Source: Sphingobacteriaceae bacterium
GTDB taxonomy: Bacteria > Bacteroidota > Bacteroidia > Sphingobacteriales > Sphingobacteriaceae
Direction: 5' to 3'
DNA length: 64,000 nucleotides
NCBI GenBank assembly: GCA_947463785.1
Contig: CANHRG010000001.1
Span: 1-64,000 of the forward strand
The notes beneath the pieces were generated by a model. The model was given only the letters and a program-made list of their open reading frames with translations, had not been told where the DNA came from and searched no databases. Shown piece after piece: positions 26,746 to 35,664 of this stretch. The stretch's first letter is position 1, and each line of letters begins with the position of its first letter. The translations under genes were made by a program, and so were the position numbers.

Positions 26746-29562
26746 TCATTTACTTAAATACATCGATTTCTCTTTGTACAACTTGATGAAGTAAGGATCT
26801 TCCAAGTCTTTGATGAAACGAATGGCTTCACCGGTCGATTTCATTTCCGGACCTAGCTCTTTCTCAATCTCTGGGAATTTATTGTGTGAAAACACTGGTT
26901 CTTTGATCGCGTAGCCTTTCAGCTTGCGCTCAATCTTAAAGTCTTTCAACTTATTGGCACCAAGCATGATTTTCGCGGCAATATTAATGTAGGGAACATC
27001 GTATGCTTTCGCGATAAATGGTACCGTACGTGAAGCTCTCGGATTGGCCTCAATTACGTAAACTTTATCATTCTTTATGGCAAACTGAATATTGAGCAAG
27101 CCACGAACATTTAGCGCTTTGGCAAGTTTGATGGTGTACTCCTCCATTTGTTGCTGCACTTTTTCAGAAAGGCTGAATGGCGGCAAAACCGCACTCGAAT
27201 CGCCGGAATGGATACCTGCAGGTTCAATGTGTTCCATCATGCCGATGATATGTACCTCCTCGCCATCACAAATCGAATCTGATTCGGCTTCTTCGGCACG
27301 ATCTAGGAAATGATCGATCAATACCCGGTTGCCCGGCATAGCACGAAGTAGTTTTACTACGGCTTTTTCCAGATCTTCATCATTGATTACGATACTCATT
27401 CCTTGTCCACCCAATACATAACTCGGCCTCACCAATACCGGATAGCCTACCTCGTTGGCCACTTTAATGGCTTCCTCGGCGGTTTCAGCTACACCGTATT
27501 TCGGATAAGGAATGTCTAGAGCTTTCAACAGATCAGAGAAACGACCGCGATCTTCGGCAATATCCATATTCGGGAAACTGGTGCCGATAATTTTGATACC
27601 TTTCTCATGTAATTTCTCGGCCATCTTTAGAGCGGTTTGTCCACCCAACTGCACAATTACACCTTCTGGTTTTTCATGGTCGATAATTTCACGCACATGC
27701 TCCCAGAATACGGGTTCGAAATACAATTTATCGGCCATATTAAAATCAGTAGAAACCGTTTCAGGATTACAATTTACCATAATGGCTTCGAAACCGGATT
27801 CTTTGGCGGCCAACAAACCATGTACACAAGAATAATCGAACTCAATCCCCTGACCAATCCGGTTGGGACCAGATCCTAAAACAACAATTTTCTTTTTATC
27901 AGATGCTATCGATTCGTTTTCAAATTCGAATGTAGAATAGTAATACGGTGTTTGAGCGGGGAATTCCGCTGCACAAGTATCTACCATTTTATACACCCGC
28001 TTAATGCCCAATTCACGGCGACGATCGTAAACTTCATCTTCAGTTACATTACCCAACACCCAGGCAATTTGTGCATCAGAATAGCCTTTTTGTTTCAGTG
28101 TCAGGAAGAAGTCTTGTGGGATATTGTTTAATGAATAACGTTTCAGTTCTTGCTCCAGATTCACCAATTCCTGGATTTGCACCAAGAACCACTTGTCAAT
28201 TCGGGTAACCTTTCGGATAGATTCTAAAGGAACGCCCAATTCGAAAGCATCTTTAATATGGAACAAACGATCCCAACTTGGATGTTCCAAACTGGCCATA
28301 ATTTCTTCCAAATTGCGGCTCTGGCGACCATCAGCACCTAAACCCAAACGATTGGTTTCTAAACTTTGACACGCTTTCTGTAAGGCCTCAATAAAACTGC
28401 GACCAATACCCATTACCTCACCTACCGATTTCATCTGCAGGCCCAATTCTTTATTGGCACCTTTAAATTTATCGAAGTTCCAGCGTGGTACTTTTACGAT
28501 CACATAATCCAACGTAGGTTCAAAGTAAGCTGAAGTAGTTTTAGTAATCTGATTTTCGAGCTCGTCTAAATTATAACCAATAGCCAACTTGGCAGCAATT
28601 TTAGCGATAGGATATCCGGTAGCTTTTGAAGCTAGCGCCGAAGAGCGTGACACCCTTGGATTAATTTCAATGGCGATGATCTCGTCGTTTTCCGGATTTA
28701 CGGAGAACTGCACGTTACAACCACCAGCAAAATTTCCAATGGCACGCATCATCTTAATAGCCTGATTACGCATATCCTGGTAGCAACGATCGCTGAGGGT
28801 CATTGCGGGAGCAACGGTAATCGAGTCGCCGGTATGGATACCCATGGGGTCGAAGTTCTCGATAGAACAGATGATGATCACATTATCCTTGTTATCACGA
28901 AGCAACTCCAACTCGAATTCTTTCCAGCCCAATACCGCTTGCTCCACCAATACTTCATGAGTAGGAGAAGCCTGTAAACCACGGCTCAAAGCCGCATCAA
29001 AATCTTCTTTTCTATGTACAAAACCGCCTCCAGTCCCTCCTAGAGTGTATGAAGGACGTATTACTAGTGGATAACCAATTAGCTGAGCAGCTTCCTTGCC
29101 TTCCAAAAACGAATTGGCAATTTTAGATTTCGCTACACCCACACCAATCTCCACCATTAATTTTCTAAACTCTTCGCGGTTTTCGGTTTTTTCAATGGCA
29201 TCTACATCTACCCCAATAACTTTGACATTGTACTTAGCCCAAATGCCTCTCTCTTCGGCTTCTTTACACAAATTCAAAGCGGTTTGTCCGCCCATGGTAG
29301 GTAAAACCGCATCTATTTTCTGCTCCTGCAAAATTTGTTCAATGCTTTCGCAAGTAAGCGGCAAAAGATACACGTGATCAGCAATCACCTTATCCGTCAT
29401 AATGGTAGCCGGGTTAGAATTGATGATGGAAACCGAAATGCCTTCTTCTTTCAAAGAGAGTGCAGCTTGAGATCCGGAATAATCAAATTCGCAGGCCTGA
29501 CCGATAATAATTGGTCCTGATCCGATAATCAGGACAGATTTGATGGAAGTATTTTTGGGCAT
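26746..29562 (-). CDS. carB: Carbamoyl phosphate synthase large subunit, lacking the C-terminal allosteric domain
   Basis: CarB makes carbamoyl phosphate for pyrimidine and arginine synthesis from bicarbonate, ATP and ammonia supplied by CarA. The two homologous halves are clear, each with an ATP-grasp: RPSYTLGGTGGG in the first, RPSYVLGGQGMS in the second. The chain stops at 938 residues, after the second ATP-grasp. E. coli CarB has about 1073 residues, with its UMP/ornithine-binding MGS-like domain from about 936 on, so that regulatory domain is absent. carA is not adjacent. Confidence 0.95.
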   Translation of the reverse strand: MPKNTSIKSVLIIGSGPIIIGQACEFDYSGSQAALSLKEEGISVSIINSNPATIMTDKVIADHVYLLPLTCESIEQILQEQKIDAVLPTMGGQTALNLCKEAEERGIWAKYNVKVIGVDVDAIEKTENREEFRKLMVEIGVGVAKSKIANSFLEGKEAAQLIGYPLVIRPSYTLGGTGGGFVHRKEDFDAALSRGLQASPTHEVLVEQAVLGWKEFELELLRDNKDNVIIICSIENFDPMGIHTGDSITVAPAMTLSDRCYQDMRNQAIKMMRAIGNFAGGCNVQFSVNPENDEIIAIEINPRVSRSSALASKATGYPIAKIAAKLAIGYNLDELENQITKTTSAYFEPTLDYVIVKVPRWNFDKFKGANKELGLQMKSVGEVMGIGRSFIEALQKACQSLETNRLGLGADGRQSRNLEEIMASLEHPSWDRLFHIKDAFELGVPLESIRKVTRIDKWFLVQIQELVNLEQELKRYSLNNIPQDFFLTLKQKGYSDAQIAWVLGNVTEDEVYDRRRELGIKRVYKMVDTCAAEFPAQTPYYYSTFEFENESIASDKKKIVVLGSGPNRIGQGIEFDYSCVHGLLAAKESGFEAIMVNCNPETVSTDFNMADKLYFEPVFWEHVREIIDHEKPEGVIVQLGGQTALKMAEKLHEKGIKIIGTSFPNMDIAEDRGRFSDLLKALDIPYPKYGVAETAEEAIKVANEVGYPVLVRPSYVLGGQGMSIVINDEDLEKAVVKLLRAMPGNRVLIDHFLDRAEEAESDSICDGEEVHIIGMMEHIEPAGIHSGDSSAVLPPFSLSEKVQQQMEEYTIKLAKALNVRGLLNIQFAIKNDKVYVIEANPRASRTVPFIAKAYDVPYINIAAKIMLGANKLKDFKIERKLKGYAIKEPVFSHNKFPEIEKELGPEMKSTGEAIRFIKDLEDPYFIKLYKEKSMYLSK

Positions 29563-29607
29563 AGGGCTTAAAATTGGGGGATTTTCCTATGCGTTTAAAA
29601 CGAAAAT

Positions 29608-29636
29608 CCCGACTTAATTGTCGGGTTATAAAAGTA
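29608..29636 (-). promoter_or_regulatory. carB leader: near-consensus promoter box and 5'-terminal hairpin
   Basis: TACTTTTA (29629-29636, minus) differs from TAnnTTTG only at the last base. Three bases later CCCGAC-AATTAA-GTCGGG forms a hairpin, followed by ATTTTCGTTTT. The arrangement resembles the polA leader and could be an attenuator or a stabilising 5' stem. The rest of 29563-29852 is AT-rich. Confidence 0.5.
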
Positions 29637-29771
29637 GGCATTTTACCAGAAATTATTGGACAACTCGAAGAAAAAAATAAAAAATAAAAACCTTTTGTTA
29701 GCTGCAATGTTGAGTATTCGATTAGTACCTCAATACTAATTTCTTCATAATAATTTGTTTGGTTAATAAAT

Positions 29772-29801
29772 CCTTCAGGCAAAAACCTGAAGGGTTTTTT
29801 T
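29772..29801 (+). terminator. Intrinsic-terminator-like hairpin upstream of the M13 peptidase gene
   Basis: CCTTCAGG-CAAAAA-CCTGAAGG is followed by seven T on the plus strand. It lies between two divergent genes, where no annotated plus-strand transcript ends. Either a small plus-strand RNA or micro-ORF (ATG TTG AGT ATT CGA..., 10 codons, about 29709-29741) ends here, or it attenuates the M13 gene. Confidence 0.6.
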
Positions 29802-29852
29802 GTAGATTAATTAATTCGGCCAGAAGTCTTAAATTCGGATAAAATTTAGCTC

Positions 29853-31895
29853 ATGAAATTAAAATACTTCGTTCTGGCAGCAGGCTTTGCTTTGCTTTTT
29901 AGCGCTTGCTCACAAACTCCTAATCCTGGTCCAGATCAGGATGTGGTTTTTCAAAACTTGGACTCCACAGCTAATCCAGGTAAAGATTTCTTTATGTACG
30001 CCAATGGCGGATGGATTAAAAAGAATCCAATCCCGGCAGCCTATTCTTCCTGGGGCATTGGTAACCTGGTAACTGAAGAAATTCGGAACCAATTGAAAAA
30101 GATCAATGAGGATGCCTTAAATGAACAAGCAGAAAAAGGAAGTAGCAGCCAAAAAATTGGCGATTTCTACGCCAGTGGAATGGATTCGGTAAAAATTGAA
30201 AAACAAGGATTATTACCTCTAAAACCAGCATTCGACCAGATTGAGCAAATCAAGGATGTGGCGGGTTTGCTGCAAGTGATTTCTGCTTTCCAGAAGATGG
30301 GCGTAAGTTCTTTCATCAATCCAGGAGTTTATCAAGATGCCAAGAACAGTGAGCAAATGGCTTTGCACCTCTGGCAGGGAGGCATTGGTTTACCAAATCG
30401 GGATTACTATTTCAATACCGATCAAAAGACCAGCACGATCCGTAAAGATTATGCCGAAGTCCATTTACCAAGCATGTTGAAATTATCGGGATTGACTGAA
30501 CCCGATGCCAAAAATGCAGCAAAAGCGGTATACGAAATTGAAAAAATGCTGGCAACTAAATCACGTAAACTCGAAGACTTGCGTGATCCCTACGCCAATT
30601 ACAACAAAATGGCCATCGGGGAATTGGATGCACTAACACCAACAATCAAGTGGTCAACCTTATTTGCTAAAATGGGCATCAAGAAGGTTGATTCAGTAAT
30701 TGTGGGTCAGCCTGAGTTTTATAAAGAAGTAGATGTATTATTAAACAGTCGTCCAATTAGCGATTGGAAAGCCTACCTGCGTTGGAATTTAGTCAACAGC
30801 TTTGCATCTTACTTGAATAAAGCCATTGACGATGAAAACTTCCGTTTTTACGGCAAGGTTATCTCTGGTAAAAAAGAGCAGCTTCCGCGATGGAAACGCG
30901 TATTAGATACTGAAAACGGCCTGATGGGTGAAGTTTTGGGCCAATTATTTGTAAAAGAATACTTCCCTGAAAAAACTAAAAAACGCTACGAAAAATTAGT
31001 AGAAGCCATCCGCGAAACCTATTCCGAACGCATCAAAAATTTAGATTGGATGAGTGAACCTACCAAGAAAAAAGCCTTGGCTAAATTGAATTCAATTACC
31101 CCAAAAGTAGGTTATCCGGATAAGTGGAAAGATTTTTCATCACTTGAAATTTCTCGTGATTCTTATGTAGGTAATATCATGCGGGCCAACCAGTTTTGGT
31201 ACAACTATCAGATCAATAAGCTCGGTAAACCCGTTGATCGTACAGAATGGGACATGACGCCGCAAACTTACAATGCCTATTACAATCCATCAAACAATGA
31301 GATTGTTTTGCCAGCTGCCATTTTCACCATTCCGGGAATGCGTGATGAGGAAGTGGATGATGCCGTAGTTTATGGTTATGCCGGTGCTTCTACCATTGGT
31401 CACGAAATTACCCACGGTTTTGACGATCAAGGGCGCCAATACGATGCAGATGGTAACCTGAAAAACTGGTGGACCAAGTCCGATGAAGAGAAATTTAATC
31501 AGCGTGCCGAGCTGATGGTAAAACAGTTCAATGATTTTGTAGTGCTCGACAGCCTACACGTAAATGGCAAAGCCACCTTAGGCGAAAACATTGCCGATTT
31601 AGGCGGAATTGTATTGGGCTATGAGGCCTTTAAAAAAACAGAGCAATTCAAATCCGGTAAAAAGATTAACGGATTAACGCCTCAGCAACGCTATTTCTTG
31701 GGTTATGCCCTGGGCTGGTTAGGCTCACAACGAAACGAACGTTTAGCAAACCAAATTTTAACCGATGTACACTCACCGGCTAACCTGCGTGTAAATGGAC
31801 CATTTGCCAACTTGACCGAATTTTACGAAGCCTTTGGTATTAAACAAGGTGATGTCATGTGGCGACCGGAAAATGTAAGAGTAAAAATCTGGTAG
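29853..31895 (+). CDS. M13 family metallopeptidase (neprilysin/PepO-like) lipoprotein
   Basis: A 680-residue zinc endopeptidase for short peptides. A lipobox LFSACS places it as a lipoprotein of the periplasm. The zinc motif HEITH (in STIGHEITHGFDDQG), the third ligand in GENIADLGG and the C-terminal SPANLRVNGPFANL substrate-binding region are intact, and the ending VRVKIW replaces the C-terminal CxxW of animal neprilysins. It is followed by a strong terminator and is likely monocistronic. Confidence 0.93.
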   Translation: MKLKYFVLAAGFALLFSACSQTPNPGPDQDVVFQNLDSTANPGKDFFMYANGGWIKKNPIPAAYSSWGIGNLVTEEIRNQLKKINEDALNEQAEKGSSSQKIGDFYASGMDSVKIEKQGLLPLKPAFDQIEQIKDVAGLLQVISAFQKMGVSSFINPGVYQDAKNSEQMALHLWQGGIGLPNRDYYFNTDQKTSTIRKDYAEVHLPSMLKLSGLTEPDAKNAAKAVYEIEKMLATKSRKLEDLRDPYANYNKMAIGELDALTPTIKWSTLFAKMGIKKVDSVIVGQPEFYKEVDVLLNSRPISDWKAYLRWNLVNSFASYLNKAIDDENFRFYGKVISGKKEQLPRWKRVLDTENGLMGEVLGQLFVKEYFPEKTKKRYEKLVEAIRETYSERIKNLDWMSEPTKKKALAKLNSITPKVGYPDKWKDFSSLEISRDSYVGNIMRANQFWYNYQINKLGKPVDRTEWDMTPQTYNAYYNPSNNEIVLPAAIFTIPGMRDEEVDDAVVYGYAGASTIGHEITHGFDDQGRQYDADGNLKNWWTKSDEEKFNQRAELMVKQFNDFVVLDSLHVNGKATLGENIADLGGIVLGYEAFKKTEQFKSGKKINGLTPQQRYFLGYALGWLGSQRNERLANQILTDVHSPANLRVNGPFANLTEFYEAFGIKQGDVMWRPENVRVKIW

Positions 31896-31900
31896 AATAA

Positions 31901-31930
31901 AAGCTCCTGAAAATTTTCAGGAGCTTTTTT
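31901..31930 (+). terminator. Intrinsic terminator of the M13 peptidase gene
   Basis: AAGCTCCTGAAAATTTTCAGGAGCTT is a 26-nt perfect palindrome followed by T residues, right after the stop codon. Confidence 0.92.
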
Positions 31931-31935
31931 GTGTT

Positions 31936-31943
31936 TATCTTTG
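31936..31943 (+). promoter_or_regulatory. Promoter box of pnuC (leaderless)
   Basis: TATCTTTG matches TAnnTTTG and lies just after the M13 terminator, 5 nt before the pnuC ATG at 31949. Confidence 0.7.
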
Positions 31944-31948
31944 GCCCG

Positions 31949-32551
31949 ATGGAAGTACTAAACTCATTCACCAACTGGCTGGCCCAGCAGAGTCTTCTAG
32001 AGTCTGCCGGTGTAGTTAGCGGTATTTTATGTGTGTGGTTGGCTGCCAAAAATAACATCTGGAATTGGCCCATAGCTATTATCAGTGTGGCCATTTACAT
32101 CGTCATTTTTTTAGAAGCCAAACTGTATGCCGATACGGGTTTGCAAGTCTATTTTTTAGGTATGAATATTTACGGCTGGTATTTCTGGAGTCGTAAAGCG
32201 AAAGATGCTCCTAGGGTGCCGGTAAAAAGAATCAGTAAAACAGAATTGTTGATTTCACTGGCCTGCATTGCCTTATTTACAGCCTTGCTTGGCTTCTTTC
32301 TGTTTAAACAAACCGATGCCGCTTTCCCTTTCATCGATAGCTTTTGTACGGCCTGCAGTTTAGTAGCTCAGGTGTTTTTGGCCCGCAAAGTTTTAGAAAA
32401 TTGGTTGATCTGGATTTTTGTAGACATCATTTATGTGGGTGTTTACCTGGCTAAAGACTTACATCTTACAGCCGGCATGTATGCCTTGTACATTTACATT
32501 GCCCTATCGGGATACCTGGCCTGGAGAGCCGAATTGAAAACGCAATCATGA
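31949..32551 (+). CDS. pnuC: PnuC-type nicotinamide riboside transporter
   Basis: A 200-residue inner membrane facilitator with about seven predicted spans and the family segment AAKNNIWNWPIAIISV plus YFLGMNIYGWYFW. It most likely imports nicotinamide riboside, because a riboside kinase gene overlaps its 3' end by 4 nt (ATGA). PnuT, the thiamine homologue, is an alternative, but no TPP riboswitch precedes it here. The track start is a GTG that overlaps the terminator/promoter; the ATG at 31949 is preferred. Confidence 0.88.
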   Translation: MEVLNSFTNWLAQQSLLESAGVVSGILCVWLAAKNNIWNWPIAIISVAIYIVIFLEAKLYADTGLQVYFLGMNIYGWYFWSRKAKDAPRVPVKRISKTELLISLACIALFTALLGFFLFKQTDAAFPFIDSFCTACSLVAQVFLARKVLENWLIWIFVDIIYVGVYLAKDLHLTAGMYALYIYIALSGYLAWRAELKTQS

Positions 32552-33069
32552 ACATCCAAAAGATCGCAATTGTAGGGCCCGAATCTACCGGGAAATCGAC
32601 CATATCGCCGATGCTGGCCGAGCATTACGATACAGTTTGGGTGCCCGAATATGCCCGCGAATATTGTGAAAAATTGACTGCTCCCTGCACCTGGGAGGAC
32701 GAGATCAACATGTTTCGCGGACAGCTTGAATTGGAAAAAAAGTTGCTGCCCAAGGCCAACAAAATCTTGATTTGCGATACCACGTTTATTACCGTTAAAA
32801 TTTGGAGCGATCAGATGTTCGGAAAAGCACCGCAAGAAGTTTTGGATGAGTTACCCAAACATACCTACGATTTCTACCTGCTCATGAATATCGACCTGCC
32901 CTGGGAAAATGATCCACTCCGTGATTTCCCGCACCTGCGTGAACATTTTATGGAAGTTTGGCATCAAGAACTTCAAGCTTTGGGCGCCAAATACGAAGTT
33001 ATTTCGGGTACAAACGCCCAGCGATTCCGCAATGCGGTAAAAGCCATCGACCATTTCCTCAAAAGCTAA
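32548..33069 (+). CDS. NadR-like ribosylnicotinamide kinase (P-loop)
   Basis: A 173-residue P-loop kinase with Walker A GPESTGKST, the WVPEYAREYCE motif and ICDTTFIT, all typical of the C-terminal kinase domain of NadR. The NMN adenylyltransferase and repressor domains of enterobacterial NadR are missing. It should phosphorylate nicotinamide riboside entering via PnuC, trapping it as NMN for NAD synthesis. Translational coupling to pnuC supports this. Confidence 0.88.
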   Translation: MNIQKIAIVGPESTGKSTISPMLAEHYDTVWVPEYAREYCEKLTAPCTWEDEINMFRGQLELEKKLLPKANKILICDTTFITVKIWSDQMFGKAPQEVLDELPKHTYDFYLLMNIDLPWENDPLRDFPHLREHFMEVWHQELQALGAKYEVISGTNAQRFRNAVKAIDHFLKS

Positions 33070-33090
33070 TCAAATCGTAATTTCGAACCC

Positions 33091-33873
33091 ATGGAACTAT
33101 TAAGCAACCCCGAAATCTGGATCTCATTAATTACGCTAACGGTTTTAGAAATCGTTTTGGGTATAGATAATATTATTTTTATTTCAATTTTAGCCGGAAA
33201 ACTACCGGAGAACCAACAAAGAAAAGCCCGTCAATTGGGTTTGGCTTTAGCTATGATTACCCGGGTGTTACTATTGCTGTCCTTAAGCTGGATCATGACC
33301 TTAACCAGTCCCCTATTTAATATGGGTGAATGGATTGGCGCCAGCGATGCAACGCTCTTAGAAAAATTAGCCATCTCTGGCCGCGATTTGATTTTATTGG
33401 TTGGAGGCTTATTCCTGATTTACAAAAGTACCAGCGAGATTCACGAAAAACTGGAAGGTGCCGAGCATGCTCAGGATAGCAAGAAAAAATTGTCGTTTTC
33501 AGCCACCATTGTTCAGATTTTATTATTGGATATTGTATTCTCCCTCGATTCTGTAATTACGGCGGTTGGTATGGCCGACCATGTTGAAGTAATGATTGCG
33601 GCGGTAATTATTGCCGTGTTGGTGATGATGGTTTCTGCAGGCGCCATCAGTAATTTCGTAAACCGACACCCTACGGTTAAAATGCTGGCCTTGTCGTTCT
33701 TATTACTGATTGGGGTTTCATTGTTGGCCGAAGCTTTCGAGCAACACATCCCGAAAGGATACATTTACTTTGCCATGGCCTTCTCGGTATTGGTAGAAAT
33801 GCTCAATTTGAGGATGAACTCCAAAACCAAACCGGTGCATTTGCGCAATACACCTGAAGAGCCTAAAAATTAA
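33091..33873 (+). CDS. TerC family integral membrane protein
   Basis: A 260-residue protein with seven or so membrane spans and the TerC hallmarks: EIVLGIDNIIFISIL near the N-terminus and DIVFSLDSVITAVGMA in the middle, whose acidic residues are thought to bind metal ions. TerC proteins are linked to manganese export or metallation of secreted proteins. It begins 21 nt after the kinase gene. TAATTTCG just before the ATG is one base off the promoter consensus. Confidence 0.9.
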   Translation: MELLSNPEIWISLITLTVLEIVLGIDNIIFISILAGKLPENQQRKARQLGLALAMITRVLLLLSLSWIMTLTSPLFNMGEWIGASDATLLEKLAISGRDLILLVGGLFLIYKSTSEIHEKLEGAEHAQDSKKKLSFSATIVQILLLDIVFSLDSVITAVGMADHVEVMIAAVIIAVLVMMVSAGAISNFVNRHPTVKMLALSFLLLIGVSLLAEAFEQHIPKGYIYFAMAFSVLVEMLNLRMNSKTKPVHLRNTPEEPKN

Positions 33874-35061
33874 TTAAACCACTCTGCAAAGCAGTCCCTT
33901 AAGGTATTCTCCCTCCGGGAAAGATGCCCTAACGGGATGATCTTCCGGTTGGCAGTACTGATCTATAAATTGCACTTCTTTGCCTGCATCTAAGGCAGCC
34001 CAGGCAAGAATTTGTTTAAAGGTATCGATGTCTACTGCTCCCGAACAAGAATAGGTAGCTAGCAAACCGCCTTGGTTTAGCAAGAGCATGGCCAAGCGGT
34101 TCAAGTCTTTGTAAGCTCGGGCAGCTTTATCGAGTGCCGAACGCGAAGGAGCATATTTAGGTGGATCGAGTACGATGACATCAAACTTTTCGCCGCTCTC
34201 TTTAAACTCACGCAGTTGCTTGTTTACATCCGATTGTATAGACTGCTGCTTCGGTTTTTTAAAGGTATTTAGTTTCAGATTGCGTTGCAGGGTTTCGATA
34301 GCCAAGGCAGAACTGTCTACACTGGTTACCGAGGCCGCTCCTGCCGCTAATGCATTCAGGGTAAATCCACCCGAATAGCAAAAACAATCCAATACTTTTT
34401 TGCCTTGCACATGTGCCGCTACTTTTTTGCGGTTATCACGCTGGTCGCAATAAAAACCAGATTTCTGACCTTCGGCAATATTCACTTCATACTGAATGCC
34501 GTTTTCCATTACCTGAATAAAATCGGGTGGTGCCTCACCCCAAAGCACCCCTGAACTTGCTTCCATCCCTTCGTGTGAACGGGCATTGGCATCGCTTCGG
34601 TCAAAAATACCTTTGGGTTTCATCAGCTTTTGCAATTCATCCAACCAAACAGATTTGAATTGTTCCATGCCCGAACTTAAAATCTGCACCGACAGAAAAT
34701 CGGCATAACGGTCTACAATTAATCCCGGCAGGAAATCGGCCTCACTAAAAATTAAGCGACAGGTATTGGTTTCCTTACTTTCGAGCAAATCTCGACGGGC
34801 ATTTACGGCCTGCTGAATTCGCATACGCCACCAATTGGCGTCTATTTTCTGATTGCTATCCCAGCTTAATACGCGTACGGCAACTCTGGATTGGGCATTG
34901 TAAAATCCATACGCCAAGAAATTATCCTGAAAATCGGCTACTTCAACTACTTCGCCATTTTGAGGTTTACCCGAAATTTTTTCGATAGCACCCGAAAAAA
35001 TCCAGGGATGTTGCTGACGGATGGCTTTCTCTTTTCCTTTTTTAATACTGATGCGGTGCAT
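33874..35061 (-). CDS. RlmI-like class I SAM-dependent rRNA methyltransferase
   Basis: A 395-residue protein with an N-terminal PUA domain (about 1-75, containing the HPWIFSGAIEKI RNA-binding segment), an EEHEED-like middle domain and a C-terminal Rossmann fold with VLDCFCYSGGFT (SAM motif I) and VLDPPKYAPS (motif IV). This is the RlmI (23S rRNA m5C1962) family layout. The target nucleotide is not certain. It ends back-to-back with terC and starts 50 nt from tadA on the other strand. Confidence 0.88.
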   Translation of the reverse strand: MHRISIKKGKEKAIRQQHPWIFSGAIEKISGKPQNGEVVEVADFQDNFLAYGFYNAQSRVAVRVLSWDSNQKIDANWWRMRIQQAVNARRDLLESKETNTCRLIFSEADFLPGLIVDRYADFLSVQILSSGMEQFKSVWLDELQKLMKPKGIFDRSDANARSHEGMEASSGVLWGEAPPDFIQVMENGIQYEVNIAEGQKSGFYCDQRDNRKKVAAHVQGKKVLDCFCYSGGFTLNALAAGAASVTSVDSSALAIETLQRNLKLNTFKKPKQQSIQSDVNKQLREFKESGEKFDVIVLDPPKYAPSRSALDKAARAYKDLNRLAMLLLNQGGLLATYSCSGAVDIDTFKQILAWAALDAGKEVQFIDQYCQPEDHPVRASFPEGEYLKGLLCRVV

Positions 35062-35065
35062 GGCG

Positions 35066-35105
35066 CAAATCTACTTAAATAATGCTTTTCGTTTTTCTAC
35101 CTTTG
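35066..35105. promoter_or_regulatory. Divergent leaderless promoter pair (RlmI-like / tadA)
   Basis: TAGATTTG on the minus strand (35066-35073) ends 4 nt before the methyltransferase ATG. TACCTTTG on the plus strand (35098-35105) ends 6 nt before the tadA ATG at 35112. Both match TAnnTTTG. Only 50 nt separate the two start codons. Confidence 0.72.
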
Positions 35106-35111
35106 GAACAA

Positions 35112-35588
35112 ATGAAATACGTCAATTTTGGTGAAGAAAGCAGCCTGGCTCCCGATGAGTTTTTTATGAAGGAGGCCCTGAAGGAGGCGCATAAGGCTTT
35201 AGAGCTGGACGAGGTTCCTATTGGAGCGGTTATTGTTTGCCAGGGCCGAATTATTGGTCGTGGACATAACCTTACTGAACGGCTGAATGATGTAACTGCC
35301 CATGCGGAAATGCAGGCTTTTACAGCTGCAGCCGATTATTTGGGCGGAAAATATTTGAGAGATTGCACCTTGTACGTAACCATGGAACCTTGTGTAATGT
35401 GTGCCGGGGCTTCTTTCTGGACCCAAATTATTCGGGTTGTTTTTGGCGCTTACGATCCGCAGCGGGGTTTCACATCCATTAAACAGCCCTTGCTTCATCC
35501 AAAAACCGAGTATATTGGAGGCGTAAATGGGGAGGTTTGCGGAGAGTTGGTACGTGAGTTTTTCCGGTCAAAACGAAGTAAAACTTAA
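35112..35588 (+). CDS. tadA: tRNA-specific adenosine deaminase (TadA-like)
   Basis: TadA deaminates A34 to inosine in tRNA-Arg(ACG). The protein (158 aa from the ATG at 35112) has the zinc/catalytic motif HAEMQAF and PCVMCAGA, plus the family phrase DEVPIGAVIV. The track begins ten codons earlier, at an ATG that lies upstream of the promoter box and would not be transcribed. Related guanine or cytosine deaminases are less likely given the TadA-like N-terminal half. Confidence 0.9.
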   Translation: MKYVNFGEESSLAPDEFFMKEALKEAHKALELDEVPIGAVIVCQGRIIGRGHNLTERLNDVTAHAEMQAFTAAADYLGGKYLRDCTLYVTMEPCVMCAGASFWTQIIRVVFGAYDPQRGFTSIKQPLLHPKTEYIGGVNGEVCGELVREFFRSKRSKT

Positions 35589-35620
35589 TCGGCTATAAAC
35601 AAATTATCAAAAGGCCGGGT

Positions 35621-35628
35621 TATATTTG
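35621..35628 (+). promoter_or_regulatory. Promoter box of sodA
   Basis: TATATTTG matches TAnnTTTG, 36 nt before the sodA ATG. Confidence 0.65.
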
Positions 35629-35664
35629 TAGCATCAATTTGTTCAACCTTTAACTCAACATACT

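Noticed and set aside
31931-31948. GTG start of pnuC
   Set aside because: It overlaps the promoter box and adjoins the preceding terminator; an ATG follows 5 nt after the box.
31949-32551. Assigning the PnuC-like protein as the missing thiamine transporter PnuT
   Set aside because: It has no TPP riboswitch and overlaps a riboside kinase gene, which fits nicotinamide riboside.
35082-35111. Upstream ATG of tadA
   Set aside because: A promoter box (35098-35105) lies downstream of it, so this ATG would not be in the mRNA.
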